6,236 nucleotides of DNA, from assembly GCA_934593275.1 (NCBI GenBank), contig CAKTQE010000084.1, positions 1-6,236 of the forward strand, given 5' to 3'. The position numbers were made by a program, and so were the translations under genes. Positions 1 to 5,893 of this stretch are shown here, piece by piece; the first letter of the stretch is position 1; each line of letters opens with the position of its first letter. A model generated the notes under the pieces. The model was given only the letters and a program-made list of their open reading frames with translations. It made no database searches and had not been told where the DNA came from. This stretch comes from an uncultured Oscillospiraceae bacterium. Lineage in GTDB: Bacteria > Bacillota > Clostridia > Oscillospirales > Oscillospiraceae.

Positions 1-1163
1 TCCTGGCTCAGGCCCTTTCTTGGGGGGTCTACGGTGATGATGTCCGGGCGGATGCCCTCTTTTTGCAGGCGCAGGGCGGCCTGTCCTGCATCGGCGCAGA
101 AGAATTCGGCGTTTTCAATGCCGTTGCGGCGAGCATTGTCTTTGGCATCTTCAATGGCCTGGGGGACCACCTCCACGCCCAGAACCTTTCCGGCCTTTCC
201 GGCCATGGCCAGGGTAATGGTACCCACGCCGCAGTAGAGGTCCAGCACCAGGTCCTCTTTAGTGATGTCTGCCAGGGTGATGGCGGTTTCGTAGAGCCGC
301 TGGGCCTGGTGGTGGTTTACCTGGTAGAAAGACCGGGCGGAGAGCCGGAAATTCAGGCCGCAGAGGGTATCTTCAATGAAGCCAGGGCCGTAGAGGGTCA
401 CAAAACGGTCTCCCAGCACGGCGTTGCCGGCCTTTGTATTGATGCTGAGAACCAGGGTGGTAAAGCCCGGTACGGCTTTTAAGCTTTCAATCAGGGTCTT
501 GATTTTGGGCAGACCTTCCCCGTTTACCACCAGGCAGACCAGAATCTGGCAGGATACGGCCCCCCGGCGGACGTAAATATGCCGCAGCAGCCCCCGGCGG
601 GTCTCCTCGTCATAGACCGGCACGTGGTTTTGGTTTACATAATCCATCACAATGGATTTGACCCGGTCCGTCTCCTCCGGCAAAATCAGGCAGCGGCTGT
701 TTTCCACCACCTGATGGGTACCCGCCCGGAAAAATCCGGCGTAGGCCCGGCCTTTCTGGCTGGCCACGGGGTACTGGGCCTTGTTCCGGTAGCCATAGCA
801 GGTGGGAGCCTGTAAAATCGGCACCGTATCCAGCTGTTCGCCGCCCATGCGGTTGAGGCAAGTCCGCACCCGTTCCGCTTTCAGGCGGCACTCCTCCTCA
901 TAGTCCATGTGCCAGAAATCGCAGCCCCCGCAGAGCTTGGCCACCGGGCATTCCCGGTTCACCCGATGGGGGGATTTTTCCAAAATTTCCGTGATTTTTC
1001 CTGCTGCCCAGGTCTTGCGCACCAGGGTGATTTTCAGCCGCACCCGCTCCCCGGCGATGGCATTGGGGACAAACACGGCGCAGCCCTCAATATGGGCAAC
1101 GCCCTGACCCTCGGCGGTATAGTCGGTGATTTGCGCTTCATAGATCTGATTTTTGATTAGCAT
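1..1163 (-). CDS. rlmD: 23S rRNA (uracil-C5)-methyltransferase RlmD/RlmCD, partial (C-terminus off left edge)
   Basis: SAM-dependent enzyme of the TrmA/RumA family that makes 5-methyluridine in 23S rRNA. Bacillota members often act on both U747 and U1939 (RlmCD), so site specificity is not settled here. I read 387 codons from the ATG at 1163 to the edge. An N-terminal TRAM RNA-binding domain covers about residues 1-62. The [4Fe-4S] ligands are C72, C78, C81 (pattern C-x5-CGGC) and C158. FYQVN is at 279-283, the SAM loop DLYCGVGT at 308-315, and DPPRKG at 379-384. The catalytic cysteine motif and about 60-70 residues lie outside the window. The start is set by AAGGAG at 1174-1169, five bases upstream, and by the promoter at 1206-1234. 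A small GGGAG/CTCCC hairpin (1175-1188) sits in the leader. The gene is divergent from the radical SAM gene. Family assignment is very secure. Confidence 0.96.
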   Translation of the reverse strand, partial: MLIKNQIYEAQITDYTAEGQGVAHIEGCAVFVPNAIAGERVRLKITLVRKTWAAGKITEILEKSPHRVNRECPVAKLCGGCDFWHMDYEEECRLKAERVRTCLNRMGGEQLDTVPILQAPTCYGYRNKAQYPVASQKGRAYAGFFRAGTHQVVENSRCLILPEETDRVKSIVMDYVNQNHVPVYDEETRRGLLRHIYVRRGAVSCQILVCLVVNGEGLPKIKTLIESLKAVPGFTTLVLSINTKAGNAVLGDRFVTLYGPGFIEDTLCGLNFRLSARSFYQVNHHQAQRLYETAITLADITKEDLVLDLYCGVGTITLAMAGKAGKVLGVEVVPQAIEDAKDNARRNGIENAEFFCADAGQAALRLQKEGIRPDIITVDPPRKGLSQ

Positions 1164-1205
1164 AGTGTCTCCTTGGGAGGGTACTCCCTACAGTTTATTT
1201 TTATC

Positions 1206-1234
1206 ACTATATCATATTCTGCCGCCGGGGTAAA
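1206..1234 (-). promoter_or_regulatory. Promoter for rlmD
   Basis: Read on the minus strand, TTTACC (1234-1229) is a -35 matching TTGACA at 4 of 6 bases. A 17-base spacer follows, then TATAGT (1211-1206), a -10 matching at 5 of 6. TG lies one base before the -10, giving an extended -10. Transcription would begin near 1199 and leave a leader of about 35 bases. Not tested experimentally. Confidence 0.6.
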
Positions 1235-1241
1235 GGAAGTC

Positions 1242-1258
1242 TTGCGGAATTCCGGCAA
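1242..1258. promoter_or_regulatory. Near-palindrome between divergent promoters (possible operator)
   Basis: TTGC (1242-1245) and GCAA (1255-1258) flank a perfect GGAATTCC palindrome (1246-1253). One extra G at 1254 breaks full symmetry. It overlaps the -35 of the plus promoter and lies just upstream of the minus promoter, where a regulator could affect both. No matching regulator is known to me, and chance is possible. Confidence 0.25.
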
Positions 1259-1270
1259 AAATGTTAGAAT
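1242..1270 (+). promoter_or_regulatory. Promoter for the radical SAM gene
   Basis: TTGCGG (1242-1247), a 17-base spacer and TAGAAT (1265-1270, 5 of 6 to TATAAT), with TG one base upstream as an extended -10. The -35 keeps only TTG. It sits 7 bases from the -35 of the divergent rlmD promoter, so both promoters use the same short control region. Confidence 0.55.
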
Positions 1271-1304
1271 AAGGCCAATCTGTTTTTAAGGAGGAGGGTC
1301 CTGT

Positions 1305-2162
1305 ATGGATTATGCACAATGCCGCCTGTGTCCCAGAAATTGCGGGGTAGACCGCACCGCCGGGGAGCGGGGCTTCTGCGGCTGCCCGGGTACCGCCCTG
1401 GTTGCCAAAACCATGCTCCACAAATGGGAAGAACCGGCCCTGGCCGGGAGCGGTGGCAGCGGGGCGGTGTTTTTTGGAGGCTGCACCCTGGGCTGCTCCT
1501 ACTGCCAGAACGCCGCCATCAGCCGCAACCCCACCGGGCGGCCTGTGGACTCCCAGGAGCTGCGGGGGCTGTTTGAGGAACTGATCGCCCAGGGGGCGGA
1601 AAACATCGATTTGGTGACCCCCACCCAGTTTCTGCCCACCATTCTCCCGGCACTGATTCCCAAGCTGCCGGTGCCGGTGGTCTACAATTGCGGGGGCTAC
1701 GAAAGCGTCCAGGCCCTGAAAGCCCTGGAGGGCCACATAGACATCTATCTGCCGGACCTTAAATACGCCATCCCCGCCCTGGGCCGCAGCCTGTCCCAGG
1801 CGGCGGATTACTTTCCCCGGGCGACAGAGTCCATCCGGGAAATGGTACGCCAGACCGGCCCTGTAAAATGGCAGGGGGAGAAAATTCTCCGGGGTACCGT
1901 GATCCGCCACCTGATTCTGCCGGGACAGGTGGAAAACTCCCTGAAAGTCCTGGACTGGATCGGTGAAACTTTCCGCCCCGGGGAAGTCCTGGTAAGCCTT
2001 ATGCGCCAATACACCCCCCTGGGTCATCAAACGACCCCTATGGATCGGCGGATCACCGATGAAGAATACGACGCGGTGCTGAGCTGGATGTTCCTCAACA
2101 ACCTGGAGGGCTTCACTCAAGAAGCCCAGGCCGCCGACCGGGGGTTTATTCCGGATTTTTAG
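1305..2162 (+). CDS. Radical SAM protein, PflX-like (COG1313 type)
   Basis: A 285-residue cytosolic radical SAM protein resembling putative pyruvate-formate-lyase-activating proteins of the PflX group. The N-terminus carries a Cys-rich segment, C6-x2-C9-x3-C13 and C25-x-C27, typical of this group. The radical SAM cluster motif C-x3-C-x2-C is at C60, C64, C67, followed by QN. WEEP at 41-44, VFFGGC ending at C60, and SLMRQYTP near the C-terminus also fit. Length is normal for the family. The enzyme should bind a [4Fe-4S] cluster and cleave SAM to a 5'-deoxyadenosyl radical; the substrate is unknown. No glycyl-radical enzyme lies nearby, so the pyruvate-formate-lyase label is only by homology. 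The start is supported by AAGGAGG at 1288-1294. It appears to be transcribed alone, since a 13-bp inverted repeat begins at its stop codon. Confidence 0.9.
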   Translation: MDYAQCRLCPRNCGVDRTAGERGFCGCPGTALVAKTMLHKWEEPALAGSGGSGAVFFGGCTLGCSYCQNAAISRNPTGRPVDSQELRGLFEELIAQGAENIDLVTPTQFLPTILPALIPKLPVPVVYNCGGYESVQALKALEGHIDIYLPDLKYAIPALGRSLSQAADYFPRATESIREMVRQTGPVKWQGEKILRGTVIRHLILPGQVENSLKVLDWIGETFRPGEVLVSLMRQYTPLGHQTTPMDRRITDEEYDAVLSWMFLNNLEGFTQEAQAADRGFIPDF

Positions 2163-2195
2163 GGAAGCTCTGCCGGTTTCATCAGAGCTTCCCTA
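2160..2195. repeat. Perfect 13-bp inverted repeat at the radical SAM stop codon (possible terminator)
   Basis: The arm TAGGGAAGCTCTG (2160-2172) is matched exactly by CAGAGCTTCCCTA (2183-2195) around a 10-base loop. The arm includes the TAG stop codon. RNA from either strand would form a strong hairpin, but no T-run follows on either strand, so it is not a standard intrinsic terminator. It may protect the 3' end, terminate weakly, or be a dispersed palindromic element. Confidence 0.6.
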
Positions 2196-2221
2196 GGTAA
2201 AGACTCTGTTCAAAATTTCTC

Positions 2222-2249
2222 TTGCTATCCCAAAATACGAGCATATAAT
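2222..2249 (+). promoter_or_regulatory. Promoter for the GNAT gene
   Basis: TTGCTA (2222-2227, 4 of 6) is followed by a 16-base spacer and a perfect TATAAT (2244-2249). Transcription would start near 2256, leaving a leader of about 44 bases that carries the ribosome site AAGGAGGG at 2283-2290. Confidence 0.65.
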
Positions 2250-2299
2250 TAAGACACAAAAAGCGCCGGTTGGAGCCGGGGTAAGGAGGGCGGCACGGG

Positions 2300-2728
2300 A
2301 TGGACTATATTCACATCACCAGAGAGAACATCGACAAGCAGCATATCTGCTGCGCCATGTCCGGCAAGCAGAGTTTGGCAAAAAAAGAATGGATGAAGCA
2401 GCGTTTTGAGGAGGGCCTGGTTTTTTATCGCAGTCAGGAGCGGGGAAAGTGCATTATTGCGTACATCCCCGGAGAGCATGCCTGGGTACCCATTGAGGCA
2501 GAGGGGTGGCTCTATATTCATTGTCTGTGGGTTTCCGGCTCCATGAAAGGCCATGGGTATGCTGGGGAGCTGCTGTCTGAATGTATCCGGGATGCCCAGG
2601 AGCATAAGAAAAAAGGGGTGTGCATCCTCTGCGCCCAGGGGAGAAAGCAGGAATTCCTGGCACTGGCAGGAGTTTCCGACTGTGCGGCAGAAAAAAGCAA
2701 AACGCAACCGGCGGCTAACGACTTGTAA
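2300..2728 (+). CDS. GNAT-family N-acetyltransferase, probably C-terminally truncated
   Basis: A 142-residue protein. From about 1 to 121 it resembles the GNAT domain of clostridial acetyltransferases that carry a YoaP-like C-terminal domain, as I recall them. Visible landmarks are IHITRENID at 4-12, a KKEWMKQRFEEGLVF segment at 28-42, the strand WLYIHCLWVSG at 70-80, and the acetyl-CoA loop KGHGYAGELL at 83-92, matching the R/Q-x-x-G-x-G/A pattern. Full-length relatives have, from memory, about 240 residues. Here similarity fades after EFLA (118-121) and a Lys/Ala-rich tail reaches a stop at 2728. The acetyl-group acceptor is unknown. The start is secure: AAGGAGGG lies nine bases before the ATG and a good promoter lies upstream. 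It could be a decaying gene or a natural short form. Confidence 0.75.
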   Translation: MDYIHITRENIDKQHICCAMSGKQSLAKKEWMKQRFEEGLVFYRSQERGKCIIAYIPGEHAWVPIEAEGWLYIHCLWVSGSMKGHGYAGELLSECIRDAQEHKKKGVCILCAQGRKQEFLALAGVSDCAAEKSKTQPAANDL

Positions 2729-2759
2729 AGCCCGCTTGGTAGAAAGCAACCGGCCAAAA

Positions 2760-2768
2760 TGGTATGAT
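2760..2768 (+). promoter_or_regulatory. Possible extended -10 promoter for the HTH gene
   Basis: TGG directly before TATGAT (2763-2768, 5 of 6 to TATAAT) forms an extended -10. No good -35 is seen at 16-18 bases; TTGGTA (2736-2741) is too far at 21. It lies between the GNAT stop and the HTH start and would give a very short leader. Readthrough from the GNAT promoter may also serve the gene. Confidence 0.35.
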
Positions 2769-2798
2769 CAGGGCATCCAAACAGAAAGGGGAATCCTT

Positions 2799-3797
2799 AT
2801 GATTCTGGCAGACAAAATAATAGAGGAACGAAAAAAGAACGGATGGTCCCAGGAGGAGCTGGCAGCGAAGCTGGGCGTATCCAGGCAGTCCGTATCCAAA
2901 TGGGAAAGCACCGGTTCCGTACCGGACCTGCAAAAGGTCATTCAGCTGGCGGAGCTTTTCGGGGTGAGTACGGATTATCTGTTGAAGGACACCCTGGGCC
3001 AGGAAAGCCGGGGTACAGGGGCCGGAAGCGACCCGGAAATCACAAAACACCAGGTCTCTATGGAGGAAGCCAACACGTTTCTGAACATCAAGAAAGAGGC
3101 CGCTCCTATCATTGCCAACGCCACGGCCCTGTGCATCCTCAGCCCCATTCTGCTGATTCTGCTGTTGGCCTTTTCCGAAAACAGGCTGCTGCCCATCACC
3201 GGGAACGTGGCCCTCGGAATCGGGTGTACGGTGCTGTTTATCTTGGCTGCGATTGCCGTGTTTCTGTTCATCACCTGCGGTATCCGCATGAACCGCCTGG
3301 AAGAACTGGAACGGGAGCCCTTTGAAACCGAGTACGGCGTAACGGGAATGGTCCGGGAAAAGAAGCGGAACTTTGAGGAGCGTTTTTCCCGGGGGATCGC
3401 CGTGGGTGTTGTGCTGTGCATTGTGTCCATAATCCCGCTGCTCATTGTCGGAACCATGGATGCACCGGAGGGCGGTGTTTGCGTGATGGTATGCGTGGCA
3501 GTGCTGCTGGCACTGGTGGCCCTGGGGGTCAACCTGATCATCCGTGTAACCATGATCAAGGGCAGCTATGACGTGCTTTTGCAGGAAGGCGAGTATTCCC
3601 AAAAGGAAAAACGGGCAAAGAAAAAACTGGATACCTTTTCCAGCGTGTATTGGTGCCTTGCCACCGCAATTTACTTAGGCTGGAGCTTCTGGTCCAGACG
3701 TTGGGATTTCACCTGGCTGGTCTGGCCGGTAGCCGGAGTCCTCTTTGCGGCAGTATCCGGCATCGCTCGCATGGTCATCAAGGTGGACGGGGACTGA
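2799..3797 (+). CDS. XRE-family HTH regulator fused to a six-helix membrane domain
   Basis: A 332-residue protein. The N-terminal XRE/Cro-like domain covers about residues 1-64. Its helix-turn-helix is at 17-36 (SQEELAAKLGVSRQSVSKWE), and FGVSTDYLL at 54-62 is typical of Bacillota regulators. A polar linker (65-100) leads to hydrophobic segments near 103-125, 137-161, 199-220, 227-248, 283-299 and 305-327, consistent with six membrane helices. A charged cytosolic loop (163-198) and a basic stretch (269-276) separate the pairs. It probably binds DNA while anchored in the membrane; target genes and signal are unknown. The frame is open upstream to 2553, but the ATG at 2799 is chosen because the HTH domain starts there and AAAGGGGA precedes it at a normal distance. 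The terminator at 3849 ends transcription. Confidence 0.88.
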   Translation: MILADKIIEERKKNGWSQEELAAKLGVSRQSVSKWESTGSVPDLQKVIQLAELFGVSTDYLLKDTLGQESRGTGAGSDPEITKHQVSMEEANTFLNIKKEAAPIIANATALCILSPILLILLLAFSENRLLPITGNVALGIGCTVLFILAAIAVFLFITCGIRMNRLEELEREPFETEYGVTGMVREKKRNFEERFSRGIAVGVVLCIVSIIPLLIVGTMDAPEGGVCVMVCVAVLLALVALGVNLIIRVTMIKGSYDVLLQEGEYSQKEKRAKKKLDTFSSVYWCLATAIYLGWSFWSRRWDFTWLVWPVAGVLFAAVSGIARMVIKVDGD

Positions 3798-3848
3798 ACA
3801 ATAGATCCTGCTAAATGGACATGGTACCCATATTTCCGGTGCAGTACC

Positions 3849-3886
3849 AACAAGGCCAGCCCCTTTCCGGAGGCTGGCCTTGTTTT
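3849..3886 (+). terminator. Intrinsic terminator of the HTH gene
   Basis: A perfect 13-bp stem, AACAAGGCCAGCC (3849-3861) with GGCTGGCCTTGTT (3872-3884), a 10-base loop, and a TTTT run (3883-3886) overlapping the end of the stem. It lies between two convergent genes, 51 bases after the HTH stop and about 17 bases before the pdaA stop. On the minus strand the T-run is poorer, so action on pdaA transcripts is possible but weaker. Confidence 0.85.
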
Positions 3887-3902
3887 GATGGCGGAAATCC
3901 CG

Positions 3903-4673
3903 TTAAAACAGCTCTTCCACCGTTCCAAAGCTATACCCCTCCTGTTCCCAGTGGGTCAGGAGTTCGTCTAATATTTGGGCGTTGGTTTGGGAGGTGGAGT
4001 GGAGCAGGATCACCGCGCCGGGGTGGGTCCGGGGCAGGAGTTTTGCGAAAGCCTGTTCCCGGGTGGGCTGTTTGTCGTTGTTCCAGTCCACGTAGGCAAG
4101 GCTCCAGAAGACGGTCTTGTAGCCCAACTCCTTGGCCATGGCCAGATTTTCCTGGCTGTAGACCCCCTGGGGTGGTCGGTAGTACCGGGGCAAATCCTTG
4201 CCGGTGGTTTCTTTGAAGAGGACTTCCAGGTCCTGCAGCTCCTTGGTAAAGGCGGCCTTGTCCGTCAGTTTGGACATGTCGTAGTGGTGCATGGTGTGGT
4301 TGCCCACCGTGTGGCCCTCCGCCACCATCCGGCGAACCAGGTCGGCGTTGCGCTGAATGTAGTTGCCCACCAGGAAAAAGGCCCCTTTGACCTGGTGTTT
4401 TTTCAGGGTGTCCAGTATTTTTTCCGTGTTTCCGTTTTCATATCCCGCGTCAAAGGTCAGATACAGCCGCTTTTCCCGGGTGTCGCCCAGGTAGGCCGCG
4501 TCATATTGCCGCAGCTGCTCGATGCCGGCAGAACCCACCGGGGCCGTCCCCTCCTGCCGGAAGCTGAGGCCCCAGGCTCCCGTGGCCACAGTCCCCTCTA
4601 CAAAGACCCGGACCACGCCCAGAATCGTCATACACACGGCCAAGGCCAGAATGGCCCCATCCCGCTTTCCCAT
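3903..4673 (-). CDS. pdaA: Delta-lactam-biosynthetic de-N-acetylase PdaA (polysaccharide deacetylase)
   Basis: In Bacillus subtilis, PdaA removes the acetyl group from peptide-stripped N-acetylmuramic acid and allows the muramic delta-lactam of spore cortex to form, which is needed for germination. This 256-residue protein has one hydrophobic segment near residues 7-25 (anchor or signal) and a NodB-homology domain from about 70. Visible motifs are TFDAGYENG (73-81) with catalytic-base candidate D75, metal histidines H126 and H130 in NHTMHH, RPPQG (166-170), DW (196-197) and LLHS with H225. The usual second Asp of TFDD is Ala here; B. subtilis PdaA has Asn there, so this is a trait of the delta-lactam group, not damage. 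Length matches B. subtilis PdaA (about 263). The Shine-Dalgarno GGGGGGA (4687-4681) lies in a hairpin arm, so translation may be controlled. It lies downstream of the ADP-ribosylglycohydrolase-like gene, 50 bases away. Confidence 0.92.
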   Translation of the reverse strand: MGKRDGAILALAVCMTILGVVRVFVEGTVATGAWGLSFRQEGTAPVGSAGIEQLRQYDAAYLGDTREKRLYLTFDAGYENGNTEKILDTLKKHQVKGAFFLVGNYIQRNADLVRRMVAEGHTVGNHTMHHYDMSKLTDKAAFTKELQDLEVLFKETTGKDLPRYYRPPQGVYSQENLAMAKELGYKTVFWSLAYVDWNNDKQPTREQAFAKLLPRTHPGAVILLHSTSQTNAQILDELLTHWEQEGYSFGTVEELF

Positions 4674-4680
4674 AAAAACA

Positions 4681-4716
4681 TCCCCCCTGCCAGAAGTCTA
4701 TTCCGGTCAGGGGGGA
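4681..4716 (-). terminator. GC-rich hairpin between genes: terminator-like, contains the pdaA ribosome site
   Basis: On the minus-strand transcript TCCCCCCTG (4716-4708) pairs perfectly with CAGGGGGGA (4689-4681) across an 18-base loop. TGTTTTT (4680-4674) follows and then the pdaA ATG (4673). It therefore has the shape of an intrinsic terminator for the upstream gene, although the T-run is offset by two bases. Its 3' arm is also the only good Shine-Dalgarno for pdaA, so the hairpin would block ribosome binding on readthrough RNA. Confidence 0.65.
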
Positions 4717-4723
4717 ATATGTG

Positions 4724-5824
4724 TTATTTGCCGCCGTGGATGTATTTCCGGTCCCAGTCCAGGTCAAAGAGCTTGTTGCCCATTTCCATGGTGCAGCCGT
4801 TAAACATATCCTCGGCCATTTCCGCCAGCACCGGGGCCGGTTCCAGGCACTCGATGTAAAAGGCGGGCAGGGCGGTTTCTCCCAGGCGAATGCCCAGCAA
4901 GGCCCCGGTCAGCGCGCCCACCGCGGCGGAACGGCCTGAGTGGTTCACCGCGGCGATGAGGGCCGTATCAAAACTTTTCCCGCAGCGCAGACAGGCATAC
5001 ACCGCCCCCGCCAGCACCTGGGCGGCATTGACGCAGTGCAGCTGCTCCATGGCCATCACCGGGCTGAGCCGGGAATCCTCTGCTAAAGACACGGCGAAAT
5101 TCAGAAGATTGCTGATTTCAAAACTCTGGCTGTACTGGTGGCCAAACTGGGATTTGATGGACTGGGCGGTTTCCAGGGCCAGATTCTTGAGCGATACCTC
5201 CGGTGCCGACAAACTGCGGCTGACAAGATGGGCTACCGCCGCCCCGGACAGAAAGGCCAGTGGGCTTCCGTGGGACAGGGCCACGATCTCCGCCCCCAAC
5301 AGATCCAGCTCCTGCTGCTCCACCCGGTACAGGTGGCTGAACAGCCCCGCCGCCGCGGCAGAGGTCAGGCTGCCCGGAGTGGTGGAGCTATTGAACCGGG
5401 CCTCCATGGCCCCCAGGCTGTCCCGGCTCAGGGCATCCAACATTCTGGTATCCATACAGTGCCGCCGACAGATCTCCGGCTGCTGCAATAGCCAGCAGAA
5501 CGTGGTACTGGGCCGCCCCCAGGGCTTTTGAGAGGCCGCCCACTCCCGGCTGGAAAGGCCGGCATAGCGGTAAAGGGGCAGCATTTTCCCCGTCATCTGC
5601 CCCCGGGTCAGACCCAGCAGCAACCCGTTACAGGTAAAGGCCGCCAGCTGGGTATAGGAAGTCACCTCGGCATAGCCATTGACCAGATCATAGCCCAAAA
5701 GCCCATTCGGCCCATAGTTCTCCTGAATCTCTTTCCAGGTGCTGGAATCCACGGTATACCCCATGGCATCCCCCACCGCCAACCCCAGCAGCATTCCACG
5801 GAACTGACTGATCTTCCCGGCCAT
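4724..5824 (-). CDS. ADP-ribosylglycohydrolase-fold protein, probably catalytically inactive
   Basis: A 366-residue protein of the ADP-ribosylglycohydrolase (DraG-like) family, in the clostridial subgroup that, as I recall it, has SDDTQM near residue 56 and NHSGDSDSTG near the C-terminus. The family frame is plain: MLLGLAVGDAMGY (11-23), YGPNGLLGYDL (37-47), GLLLGLTRG and LYRY after it, LLGAEIVALSHGSPL in the middle, and a C-terminal D-W-D-x-KYI end. The metal-binding motifs are altered: TSYTQ at 55-59 replaces xDDTQ, NHSGRSAAVG at 294-303 replaces HSGDSDSTG, and N145-F162 has lost the usual Gly-rich segment. Hydrolysis of ADP-ribose is therefore unlikely; a binding or regulatory role is inferred. 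The start at 5824 has AAAGGGGG eight bases upstream. ATG 5830 is an alternative. The longer frame to 5902 is excluded because it begins upstream of the promoter. Confidence 0.85.
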   Translation of the reverse strand: MAGKISQFRGMLLGLAVGDAMGYTVDSSTWKEIQENYGPNGLLGYDLVNGYAEVTSYTQLAAFTCNGLLLGLTRGQMTGKMLPLYRYAGLSSREWAASQKPWGRPSTTFCWLLQQPEICRRHCMDTRMLDALSRDSLGAMEARFNSSTTPGSLTSAAAAGLFSHLYRVEQQELDLLGAEIVALSHGSPLAFLSGAAVAHLVSRSLSAPEVSLKNLALETAQSIKSQFGHQYSQSFEISNLLNFAVSLAEDSRLSPVMAMEQLHCVNAAQVLAGAVYACLRCGKSFDTALIAAVNHSGRSAAVGALTGALLGIRLGETALPAFYIECLEPAPVLAEMAEDMFNGCTMEMGNKLFDLDWDRKYIHGGK

Positions 5825-5851
5825 GCCCATGTCCCCCTTTCCTTTTTCCTC

Positions 5852-5880
5852 ATTATATCGGCTCTCAAAGAAAATTGCAA
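5852..5880 (-). promoter_or_regulatory. Promoter for the ADP-ribosylglycohydrolase-like gene
   Basis: On the minus strand TTGCAA (5880-5875) is followed by exactly 17 bases and a perfect TATAAT (5857-5852). Transcription would start near 5845, leaving a leader of about 20 bases with the ribosome site AAAGGGGG at 5840-5833. This fixes the gene start at 5824 or 5830. Confidence 0.75.
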
Positions 5881-5893
5881 GGCCGGACGGGAA

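Noticed and set aside
73..81. Reading the Ala in TFDAGYENG of PdaA (protein residues 73-81) as a damaged active site
   Set aside because: The delta-lactam deacetylase group naturally lacks the second Asp of TFDD (Asn in B. subtilis PdaA); the catalytic Asp and both metal His are present. Coordinates given here are residue numbers of the protein.
1212..2120. 302-codon minus-strand open frame opposite the radical SAM gene
   Set aside because: It is a shadow of a GC-rich gene. The plus strand encodes a clear family protein with promoter and ribosome site, and the minus translation has low-complexity, non-family composition.
2553..2798. Upstream extension of the HTH frame, giving a 414-residue protein or a GNAT-HTH frameshift fusion
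   Set aside because: The extension overlaps the GNAT gene in another frame, has no family similarity, and the ATG at 2799 starts exactly at the HTH domain with its own ribosome site. The A-runs at 2606-2611 and 2690-2695 are not enough to argue for programmed frameshifting.
2715..3602. 295-codon minus-strand open frame opposite the HTH gene
   Set aside because: His/Gln-rich translation typical of the antisense of hydrophobic coding sequence; no ribosome site or family motif.
3975..4859. 294-codon plus-strand open frame opposite pdaA
   Set aside because: Antisense shadow. The minus strand has all NodB deacetylase motifs in order.
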